From contig KZ111169.1 in NCBI GenBank assembly GCA_002077045.2, forward strand, positions 62,001-126,000: a stretch of 64,000 nt of DNA, in the 5' to 3' direction. The translations under genes and the position numbers were made by a program. This document shows positions 45,103 to 55,156 of this stretch, piece after piece. How positions within the stretch are numbered: the first letter of the stretch is position 1; every line of letters starts with the position of its first letter. The DNA is from Rachicladosporium sp. CCFEE 5018. Taxonomy: Eukaryota; Ascomycota; Dothideomycetes; Cladosporiales; Cladosporiaceae. The notes below the pieces were generated by a model that saw only the letters and a list, made by a program, of their open reading frames with translations, was not told where the DNA came from and did no database searches.

Positions 45103-48100
45103 GTCGAGGGTATCCGATTGAAGCCTTTCTCTCCGCCCACGGCTGATGACGACAAGAAGCTGTTTCAGAAGTGGGTCTGGGGTCCCTACGATGTCGATCC
45201 AGTGCTGGCCAAGCCCGAGCTGAGGGCAAACGACACCGAGAAGAAAGCTGCCTACGATCTGGAACGTCTTGTCTTCTACTATGTACGAAGCTATCTTGCG
45301 AGGCGAAGCACCTTGGTACCTGCTGGATCGATGCCTGCGTATATGGAGCACTGTGATCGGTGGTGTACTCACGTTCTGGCAATAGCGCGCTCTGGCGGTC
45401 ACCCTTGGTACGAGACGAACTGGGAGCAGGATACTGCGGATCTGGTCGCAGTCGTTTGCAAAAGGTAACTCACGCTAGACGTGTGTCCTTGACTGTTGAC
45501 ATGGGCTGACGTATTCCAGTGTCATTGGCATCCCCGACACTGAGATAATACGCCGCACTGGCGAGTATCTGCTTGCGGGTGATATAGATCCAGGCAGCTT
45601 CTTTGGAGTGCTCAACCATGATGGGCTACTGACCACTTTCTATGAAACGAACATGAGCTCGAAACCTGGCAACAGTCTGATGGTGGATCTTGTACGGCAA
45701 TTGTCCCATCGGTATCAGAATATGGATATTCTCGAGATTGGTGGCGGAACTGGAGGCGCCACGAAACATGTCATGAAAGGCTGCGAAGGCGCCTTCAACA
45801 GCTACATGTTCACCGACATTAGTGCCGACTTCTTCGAGAGTGCAAAGTCAATTTTTCCCGGCGAGCTCGGAGACAGGGCCGACTTTGCGACACTGGATAT
45901 CACCAGCGAGCCTACCGCGCAAGGTTTCTCTGCTGCTTCGTACGATCTGATCATCGCGGCCAACGTGTTGCACGCCACACCCGACCTGAGTAAGACCTTG
46001 CGCAATGTTCGTACAATGATGAAGCCTGGCGGCCGCCTCATGCTTCTGGAGCTTACGAATCCAGCGTCCTTCCGCAGCGGTTTCGTATTCGGCCTTTTCT
46101 CTGGCTGGTGGGCAGGTGTCGAGGAAGGCCGCACCCTGGAGCCGTTTGTAACGATCGATCAATGGTCTGCTCTCTTGCAGCATACCGGCTTCACCGCGGT
46201 CAACAGCCAATCCGAAGATGCGGATTCTCCCGAGTTCCCGGTTTCGCTCTTCAGTGCTCAAGCGGTCAGCGAGCGTACTGTTCCGTTGCTTAACCCTCTC
46301 ACACAGCTCTCCGCGACATCTGCGTCGCCTCTTGTCATCATTGGAGGGGCCACAGCAAGGACTACCGACCTCGTGAGCAAGACAAGGGATACGCTTCCGG
46401 CTCGTCAGGTTTCTGTGGTCACACGGTGGGAGGATCTATTGGAGGCCGATATCCCGACCAAGGCTACGTTCCTCGTACTTGCCGACCTTGATCAACAGCT
46501 CTTTGTTAGTCTTGAAGAAGAAAATTTCGAGGCTGTGAAGATGCTGCTGTTCTCTGCAGCTAACATCCTATGGATCACAGACAGCGTGGTTGAGAAGCCA
46601 TACCATGCCGTATCGGTAGGCTTCCTCCGGTCTCTACGTCTCGAGTACAACGATGTCAATATCCAGACCCTGGAGCTCGATGGTCCTTGCGAGCGCGCAC
46701 ACGAGGCTCTGCTGTCGGGCCTTGTGCGACTGGAAAGCGAGCGTGTGTGGGTGCCGGAAGGTATCGTGTGGACAAATGAGCCGGAACTCAGCTTCAAGGA
46801 CGGAAAACTTACGATCCCGAGGCTGATGACTGATGCCGTACGGAACAACAGACTCAACTCGGGTCGTCGCAACATCGAGACGATTCATGAACGGGGGTCT
46901 TTGAATGTTGCGTTGATACGGGATGAGCAAGTGTCTTACCTAACCCAAGTACTCGATACAGGAACCAGTCATCGGTCGCCAGTCGCTGCAAAGCAGATCG
47001 GTCTCCAAGTACTGCAGAGTTCGTCTCATCCGATTAAGATTGGCGCCGAAGGCTACTTCTACGTTGTGAAGGGTCAACGAGACGACAGCAGTGCGCCGGT
47101 ATTTGCACTTGCTGACTCGATCGCATCTACTGTGGCGGTGTCGCCAGAAGCGATCTTCTCGCCGACACAAGAGCTGACAGTTCTTGATGTTGTCATGGAG
47201 GCCGTCTCGATTGCGATCCTGGACGGCTTGGTTGCCGAGTCCGCTGTGGTCGTACTGGACTCTCCTCGTGCCCTAATCCAGCCATTACTACGACGTGCTC
47301 GGAAGATGAAAGTCGCCGTGCGCTTATTATCGACTACAGGGACCGAGAAGAACGAAGGAGACACTCTCACCCTTACACTGCACGATAAGGAATTGCACGC
47401 AGACATCGTTCGCAGGTTCCCCAAAGCCTTTACTCGCTTCGTTGATCTATCCGGAGAGACTTCAGGACCCACTGGTATCGCAGCTCGAGTGACATATTTG
47501 CTGCCGAGTTCGTGTCGATCACGATTGCGGTATGCGGACCTGTTCTCGCTCTCAACAACTACAGTCAGCCCTGCTGGGGCGGAAGATCTAAACGCAGCGG
47601 CTGTCGCAATCGTAGCGAGTGCCCAACTTGATGACTACGCGCAGAACGAAACGTTCTCGCTGTCGAGCGCCGTCGACACTACCAAGTTCGCACCAGTCCA
47701 TGCTATCGACTGGACGAAGGATGCCACCGTGACGCTTCGCGCGGAGCCAATTGACACAGGCGCATTGTTCAGCACCGACAAGACCTACCTACTTGTAGGT
47801 TTGGCGGGTGATATGGGCCGATCTTTATGTCGCTGGATGATCCAACATGGTGCGCGCTGCATTGTCCTCACGAGCCGCAATCCGTCCATCGATCCTCGAT
47901 GGCTTGACAACATGCGAGAGCTGGGGGGAGAAGTCATGGTTCAGTCAATGTATGTTCTACAGTCTCTACCTCGTACTGTACCACAACAAATGCTAACTAT
48001 TTCACAGGGATGTGACGAAGAAAGAGAGTGTCAAGAGCGGGCTTACTGCCATCAGCGAACGCATGCCTGCAGTCGGAGGCATTGCGTTCGGTCCTCTAGT

Positions 48101-49388
48101 CCTCCAGGACAGTCTTTTCGAGAATATGGAGCTCAATATGATGGAGCTCGTGCTCGCCCCGAAGATACAGGGCGCAAAGAATTTGCACGAGATCTTCTCC
48201 GATCCTAAGGATCCACTCGAGTTCTTTGTCATGTTCTCCTCCCTCGTCATGGTGGGAGGAAACCCGGGACAGAGCAACTACAGCGCAGCAAACGCATACT
48301 TGTCGTCTCTGACAGCACAGCGACGTGCGCGTGGCCTAGCGGGCTCATCCATGAACATGGGCGCGGTTTACGGCGTGGGCTTCATCGCGAAAGCCTCTGG
48401 CGAAGAAGACTACACTATCAGCCGCTACATGTTCGAGCCACTTTCCGAGTCGAATCTCCACACCCAATTTGCCGAAGCTGTCGTCGCTGGCCGGCCAGGA
48501 TCATCAGAGGCACTCGAAATCACGACTGGAATGCCATTCATGGACCACATCCACCGCGACCACCTTCCGTACTTTGACGATCCTCGATTGAGTCATTTCA
48601 AACTCCCGAATCGCAAGGGCCGTGCTTCAGACAGCAGTGGAGACGCATCAGGACGAGGGTCTATCAAGGAGCGGTTGCTGCGTGCCTCCGATATTGACGC
48701 TGCTATCGCGGCTATCCAAGATGGCTTGATCGACAAATTGCACACTGCATTGCAGCTCGCTGCTGAAGATACAGTCGATACCACTGTCGCCCTTGTGGAC
48801 CAGGGTGTCGACAGCCTGGTCGCTGTCACCATTCGTACATGGTTTTCGAAGGAGCTGGGCTTGGATATGCCGGTGCTGAAGGTTCTGGGTGGTGCTTCCG
48901 TGGATGATCTGGCGCAAGATGCGGCGAGCAAACTTGGTCCTGAGCTCGTGCCAGCCTTGCAAGCGGGGACTGTGGAACTTAGCGACGACATAGTCGACCT
49001 GACTCCGGATGACTCTGACACAGAGACGACTATATCGACAGGGTCGTCCGGCTCGTCAGACATAGACACCGTGGATGTTGCTGTGCTTTCGCCGGGAGCG
49101 GTCTTGACCCCGCCTACATTCTATGGCTCGCTCGACGCCGGTCATGAGAAGGCAAATCCGTTCGAACTACTTTCTATCGAGGAACCGGAGGTCACACGAG
49201 AAGAAGTCATGTCGTTTGGTCAAGCAAGATTCTGGCTTATGCGACATCTCGTCGATGATCCATCTGCCTTCAACGTTACCGTTGGCTTGTGGATGACCGG
49301 TCAGATTAGTTTGGAGCGACTCGATAACGCAGTCAACGCCGCTGTACAGCGCCACGAGACGTACAGGACGCGCTTCTATGAGCCCTAG
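45103..49388 (+). CDS. PKS-NRPS segment 2: MT, inactive ER, KR, ACP, start of C
   Basis: The frame continues after the first TAG. C-methyltransferase: DILEIGGGTGGATKHV (about 45725). A stretch of about 450 residues follows in the ER position without an NADPH motif, so ER0. KR: LLVGLAGDMGRSL (about 47788), Ser in FSSLVMVGG and Tyr in QSNYSAANAY. ACP: phosphopantetheine Ser in VDQGVDSLVAV (about 48800). After an acidic Thr/Ser linker the C domain begins (EEVMSFGQARFWLMRHLVDD). It ends at TAG 49386-49388 after HETYRTRFYEP. Confidence 0.85.
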
Positions 49389-52254
49389 GGTAGACCCGAC
49401 CGGCCAATGCAAGCTGTACTACGTCAGACGCGGATGAAGTTTGAGAATGTGGCTGTTCACGACAAGGAAGCAGCTCTTGAAGGTTTCAGAGCTATGGAGC
49501 ACCACGTCTATGACTTGGTTACTGGCGACACAACGCGAGTGGTGGACTTCCACTGGGCAGAAGATCAGCACTTTCTGGTCATTGGAGTCCGATCTGGCGT
49601 ACTGGGATGCACAGTACAAGACACTGCCGCCGGTGCTATCCCTGCTTCCTTTGTCCCAGACCAAGACAAGATCCAAGGCGGTGGCATGGTCTTACCACGA
49701 AGATACCGTTCGTCTCCAGCCAATGGTCGCCGCGCGTATCAAGGACCGTAGCCGGAAGCACAAGGCGACGCCCATCCACTTCTACCTCGCTGCCTTCCAC
49801 GTACTTCTTGCCAGGCTGACTGGCAATGATGATATCGTCATCGGAGTCTCGGATGCGAACAGGACTTCACTTGACGATATCTCAACCTATGGATTCTACA
49901 TCAACCTCCTCCCCATCAGACAACAGTACGATACTGCATCGACCTTTGGTGGTGCCGTTACGCAGGCAAAAACGCAGATCCAAAACGCTTTGTTGCACTC
50001 CAAGCCGACATTCGACTTGCTGTTGCAGAGACTGAACATCGCACGTGCCTCGACCCATTCGCCTCTGTTCCAAGTTGGTTTTGACTACAAGCAAGGTCAA
50101 GCTGAGTCTGGTCGCATTGGAGGCGCAGATATCACGGACGTACTCATGTCCCGCTCCCGAACAGCATACGACATCACGCTGGAGGTCTTGGATGATCCCA
50201 GCAAGGATCCTATGATCACTTTCAAGTTGCAGAGCTCCGTCTACGCCAAGGAAGATGTCAAGCCGCTACTGAAGAGCTACGTCAACCTCGTGACAGCATT
50301 TAGCAGAAATCCTACGCTTCGCGTCGAGGAAGTGCAGCTTTTCTCCCGCAGCGAATTGACCAAGTCCCAGCAGCTGGGCACCAAGTCCCAGCAGCTGGGC
50401 AAAGGCCCAACAGTGCCAACTCAGTGGGAGCCTACCTTGATCGATCGCCTCATCGCACACGCAGCAGTCGCTCCCAACGACACCGCTCTCGCCAGCCCGG
50501 AGGCCAGCCTCACGTTCGCAGCCCTGGTTGGCAAGATCAATGACATCGCCGCCCACCTGCAGAGTATTCGTGTGAAGGCCGGATCGAAGGTGATCTCGAC
50601 GCTCTCGCCGACTGTGGACTGGATCTGTGCATTCTACGCTGTCATGAAGTGCGGTGCCGTATACTGCCCAGTCGATCCCACGTACCCTGCCGCGAGACTT
50701 GCTACAATTTTCGAAGACTGTCAGCCAGCTGCTGTCTTCGTAAATGCGACTCTTGCAGCAGACAGCTTGCCGATACACAAGGCCGCTACTGTGCGCATTG
50801 ATGAGGTGTCAAAGGTCTCCGAGATCGTACCTTGCCAGGCTTCAGCCGCGGCCGCTTGTGTGGTGCTCTATACTTCAGGCACAACTGGAGCGCCAAAAGG
50901 ACACATTCTGTCGCATGCTGGCATTTTGAACAACGTTGAAGGCACGTATCGTCTTCTGGGCGCCATGCCACAGCGTGTGCTACAGCACAGCGCCCAGACG
51001 TTCGATATGTCCATCTGGCAAGCCTTACTCGGACCTGCGACCGGTGGCATGACCTTTGTTGTGCCGGCTGAATCACGACGAGACTCGCACAAGGTCAGCG
51101 TTATCATTGCTGAGCAGAAGATCACTTGCACAGTCGCCACTCCACTGGAGTACTCGTCCTGGATTTCAGTCGGTTCGGAGCATCTCAAGAGTGCTGCTTC
51201 CTACACTTCAGCCCTCACCGGCGGCGAAGCACTGTCGACTACTGTCCTCGAGCACTTCCGCAGTCTACACCTGCAAGACCTCAAAGTCTTCAACTCGTAC
51301 GGCCCGGCCGAGACGTGCTTCTACTCCAGCGCAATCGAGATCGATTACCGCAGTGCTTTATCAGAACGTTTGCCACTAGGCCACACGATACCCAACTACT
51401 CCGTCTACATCCTCGACGAAGAGCGTCGGCCAGTGGCACCTGGCTCCCCAGGCGATATCTTCATTGGTGGACCCAGTGTTGGTCTCGGTTACCTGAACAG
51501 ACCGGACCTCACGGCCGCAGGGTTCATCCCTGACACCTTCTCTTCCGCCGAAGAGAAAGCCCAAGGTCACCACACACTCTTCTGCACTGGCGATCGCGGC
51601 CGTCTCCGGTCTGACGGCGCTCTCCTGTTCGATGGCAGGGGTGGTGAAGCAACTCAGATCAAGCTCCGTGGTATGCGCGTGGAGTTGACCGACATTGAGA
51701 GTTCAATACTCGCAACGTCAGAAGGAGCTCTCACCGAGGCCATTTGCTCTCTACGCGGAAAAGGCGAAGCCGCCTACCTTGTCGCACACGTGGTCTTCAC
51801 GCCTACCCACCCGCCAGCCGATCGCGCTGCCTTGCTCCGCCGCCTGCGCAATAGCATCCCAGTACCAGGCTACATGCGTCCAGCCATGATGCTCGAGCTC
51901 GACTCATTGCCATTAACACAGCGCTTCAAAGTCGACCGCCGCGCCATCGCCGCATCGCCTCTACCCGAGAACACGCTCGCGACTCGTGACTCGCTGAGCG
52001 GGCTAACGACCGACGAGGCGTGGCTGTGGGGCATCTGGAGTGAGGTTCTCGCGAGTGAAGTCGTCGCTTCAGTCACGCCGACGGCTGAAGTGGACTTTAT
52101 TGAAGCTGGAGGTAATTCGATACTGATTGTGCAGTTGCATGCGTTGTTGCAGCAGAGTATTGGCGTGAGGATGCCGTTAGTGGAGATGTTTGAGAATACT
52201 GCTTTGGGGGAGATGGCGGAGATGGTACAGATGCATAGGGAAGGGAAGGAGTAG
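49389..52254 (+). CDS. PKS-NRPS segment 3: rest of C (deleted core), A, T
   Basis: From 49389 the old frame runs to DQHFLVIG (about 49582), where homologues continue into the HHxxxDG active site. Instead the next recognisable block, LESDLAYWDAQYK, starts in another frame. From there A and T are intact: A3 VVLYTSGTTGAPKG (about 50860), A5 NSYGPAETCF, A7 TGDRGRL, A8 QIKLRGMRVELTDIE, A10 PLTQRFKVDR (Lys kept, usual Gly replaced by Phe), T with FIEAGGNSILIVQ (Ser at about 52115). The protein stops 45 residues after that Ser, with no reductase or cyclase domain. The A-domain substrate cannot be read with confidence. Confidence 0.8.
50359..50400 (+). repeat. 21-nt perfect tandem duplication in the C-A linker
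   Basis: Two adjacent identical 21-nt units give the protein repeat TKSQQLG TKSQQLG before the A domain. It is in frame and probably neutral, and suggests a recent slippage event in the linker. Confidence 0.9.
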
Positions 52255-52666
52255 ATTTGGGTTATCCAGGCGTTAGAAGGGCTTTCCAGGGCTCTGGTCA
52301 TCTTCAGTAGTCAGCCAATTTGCTTTGTGTGAACGGCTGTCCTCATGGTCCCAACGTGACTTGCCTCCGGAATCTTCCTTCTGTAAGTGGCGTGTGGGAG
52401 ATTGACGCCCTCAGTAGACCAATGAGCTTACGTGCTGAAGCCTACCTTCGGCTGTCTGTAATAGTCGTTGTATCTGACAAACACGTGTTCCGGACTAGTC
52501 CCAGTGTCGCTTGAGCGGTATAACAAGCTTTGTACACGTTGATATCTCCAGCCGTACGCTCTAAGATACACAGCCTGGCACCTTGAGACCACACTGCCCA
52601 CCATCCTACCTGAATCCCCACCCCACTGCTTCTTCATGTGTGAACCAATCTGACATACCAGCACAT
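52255..52666. other. Intergenic, right edge of the cluster
   Basis: About 410 bp between the synthase stop and the convergent COX5 stop. There is no sign of a displaced R domain in any frame here. Confidence 0.5.
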
Positions 52667-53400
52667 CTATTTCTGCGGTCCTGCGGGTTTGCTCTGCACT
52701 TGTCCTGGACCTGTGTAGCCATCTGATGACAGACCGGAAATGGGTTCGACGTTGAGGCCCTGAAGTGAGATATGATGTCAGCTACTGCTTCCACATTGGG
52801 TCCGGTTTCCCGAGCATCAAGTCGAAAAAGGTCGCCCTTTGATATCTGAGGCTCTCTAGATGGATGAATCAAAGCACAACTCACCCGCAAGTACTCGTTC
52901 GTCGCCTCCTGGTACTCCTTCGTCATAGTCCTCGGCGGCGGTCGCGCAAAGTACCTCGTGAAGCCGAACAATGCACCCGCGGCGCCAATGCCAAGCATGG
53001 TGTACAGGAACACCTGGCGTCCCTCACCTGGGGGAGTCTGCGCGCGCGGGCCGTGAGGGCCGAACGCGATCCAGTATGCTTTGGCAGAAGAGTCAGCACT
53101 ACAGAACAGGCTTGGATACTATGTGGAGGCATCTCAAGAAGGCATACCAGCTTTCTTCTCCTGCACAGTCATCTCATTCCAGTCCACCTTCATCCTATCC
53201 CTCAATGCCATCCACAAATCAGCCTGCTCCTGGGGTGGCATGCCCTCCCATCGCTTCTCAATGTTCGCTAGCGTCGGGTTGCTGATAGCGTGTGCATGGC
53301 GAGTCTGTTGCTGAGAGGTGGCGGGTGCTATACAACGCACGGCGGAGGGAGCGGCGCGAGTGAGGAGGGTGCGGGTGGAAATGCAGGGGAGGCGGTACAT
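52667..53400 (-). CDS. COX5: Cytochrome c oxidase subunit 5 (COX IV family), apparent 2-nt frameshift
   Basis: Three exons on the minus strand: 53400-53148, 53076-52885 and 52759-52667. An N-terminal mitochondrial presequence (MYRLPCISTRTLLTRAAPSA) precedes TLANIEKRWEGMPPQEQADL. Then AYWIAFGPHGPRA is read in one frame, and QTPPGEGRQVFLYTMLGIG plus the TM segment and FARPPPRTMTKEYQEATNEY in another. The shift lies in a GC dinucleotide run near 53038-53050, and one GC unit fewer than expected explains it. The subunit belongs to complex IV in the inner mitochondrial membrane. Because the gene is needed for respiration, a sequence error is the first explanation. Confidence 0.88.
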
Positions 53401-53825
53401 CGCGGCGGTGGTCCGCTGGCGCTGGCGGAACCGAGAGTGTATCGAGAGCTGTACAGTGAGTAGTAGTGAGGTTGCACGCGGCGTGAACGAGTGCTGTCAG
53501 TGCTGCTGCTGGTGTAGTAGTGAGGCCGAGCTCTAAGATTCGGCTCAATGGTCGTTACAGCTAAGATTACGGGTGTTCCCGGCATTTGGCCGACGTCAAA
53601 CCTAAATCGGCCAATTAGATACTATGGTAGTACATACTGAATCTTATGATTCGCATTTCACTATAACATGATAGGAAAAGTCTAACGATGTACAGCCGGT
53701 CACTGTGTGTACCTCTATAGTGTGCCCGGATCTTCGTGCCAGCCGCCCATTCGCAGCATCCCTAGCCCTCGTCACCTGCGGCCGTAATTTATCAGTCGAC
53801 AACCCCGGGAGAGACTTAGCAGCCG
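53401..53825. other. Intergenic
   Basis: 5' flank of COX5 and 3' flank of the next minus-strand gene. Nothing recognised. Confidence 0.5.
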
Positions 53826-54802
53826 TCAGACTGGCGCAGGCCTGGGAGGCGGACCGCGTCGCTTTGGTATGTGTGTAGGTTTGACCTGACCACGAGGACG
53901 AGTGTCTGCCATACCGGGTGTAGGTCCTGCATCTGGGCCGGTCTGGCTGCGAGATTCTTGCTCTGCTGCCGTGCCTACCCCGGGACCCAAGCTCGCCACT
54001 TGCTCTGCCCCACATGGATTCAACGAAGCCTGCCCGGGAAGCTGCTGATCTAGCCCTCGAAGTAATGTCGAAAGGTTCGTGGTCTCCAACGGAAGCGGCG
54101 TGACGCCCGAGTAGGACGCGTCAGCTGGGAGACCGACAGTGTTCAGTGCCGGTGACTGATTCTTCAAGATCTGGAGCGTTGGAGAGTCAGTCGCTCTGCC
54201 AGGTCCGTGCGCGCGGTTCGGTGCATCGTGCTGAAGTGACTCGCCGTGCACGTCTGACTGAGCAGATCGCTTAGCGACCTTAGACTTTCCGTTAGGACGC
54301 TGCGGATCAGGCTGACCTGGCTGATAGTAGTCGTAATATTTCTTTCCTCTGTAGCACACTATCGGGTGCACAGCTTCTAGTGGCGAAGGACCATCGAAGA
54401 CTTCACCTTGTTCGGACGGTTCGCGCACCGCAACCTGGGCCTCAGTCCCAGGCTCGGTCCTGATGGTCCCGGAGGACACAGCTGCCTGGTCCGACCGATC
54501 TTGTTCTCCCTGATGCATCATCGGCGCGAAATGCGCAGTCTCAATTGCGCACACAGATTATTCACCACGCGAGACTGGCCAGCGAGACTCGTTTCCAGAT
54601 CTTCGATCCTCTCATGGCAGCGCTTGTTCACGTCCACACAGTGCGCGTAGCTCACGCCGCGCTCGTCATAGTTTGCGATGTAAGCCTCGCGCTCAGCAAG
54701 CTTTGCCGCGAGCTCTGCCTCACTTTTGGTCATGGGCAGATCTTGTTCGTGCTTCACGGCATCAGGCTCTGGCTTGACAGGCACGGGATTCTCGCCCGGC
54801 AT
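53826..54802 (-). CDS. Coiled-coil and disordered protein, unknown function
   Basis: Modelled as two exons on the minus strand, 54802-54566 and 54509-53826, joined by a 56-nt phase-0 intron, giving 306 aa. The N-terminal 80 residues are charged and helical (KSEAELAAKLAEREAYIANY, then NKRCHERIEDLETSLAG), probably a short coiled coil. The rest is Pro/Gly/Gln-rich with a single conserved-looking VCYRGKKYYDYYQPGQPDP. The C-terminus is basic and Pro-rich. No family recognised. Without the intron the two frames do not join. Confidence 0.5.
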
Positions 54803-55156
54803 GCTATTTCCCGCTCGACATGCTCCAGTTCCGGATCCAATGGTGTGTAGCTGCTCTAGCCAAACTCCTGTGATCGACGCGGTTTTGCGGAAGGTGGATG
54901 TCCGACACGGTGGTATCAGCGCATGCAGTGGGTGATCGTGTGTTGCAGTGCGCCAGTTCGTCTGTGGCAGTCTTGAAATCTCTGCAGCTTGCCCTGCGTC
55001 ATATACCAGACGGCGGCAGGTTTACGTGAGGCAGGAACGACACACACATTCGTTATTTACACCGTGTACGCGGCTTCGCAGCGTCAGGATGGTGTACGTT
55101 GCCTTCCAGTGGATTCAAACTGCCCCAAAACCTCCAGAACTTCAGCGAGACGGTTC
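54803..55156. other. Intergenic
   Basis: 354 bp between two minus-strand genes. Nothing recognised. Confidence 0.5.

Larger units (their letters stand above)
41150..52254 (+). pseudogene. Highly reducing PKS-NRPS hybrid synthase, disrupted
   Basis: One 11-kb gene with exons 41150-41683, 41736-41768, 41820-41999, 42049-42110, 42160-42329, 42380-45464, 45520-47949 and 48008-52254. Domain order KS-AT-DH-MT-ER0-KR-ACP-C-A-T. Three breaks: TAG at 45100-45102 in the DH/linker, TAG at 49386-49388 in the C domain, and a frame change at about 49579-49592 where the C-domain block with HHxxxDG is missing. The reading frame is otherwise excellent on both sides of each break. There is no R or Dieckmann domain after the terminal T domain. 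In this sequence the gene cannot make a complete synthase unless the breaks are errors or are suppressed. The breaks are described only; no repair is proposed. Confidence 0.8.

Noticed and set aside
53014..53028. 14-nt intron in COX5 (GTGAGG...CCAG) to fix the frame
   Set aside because: Far below the minimum fungal intron length, and it does not restore the conserved frame.
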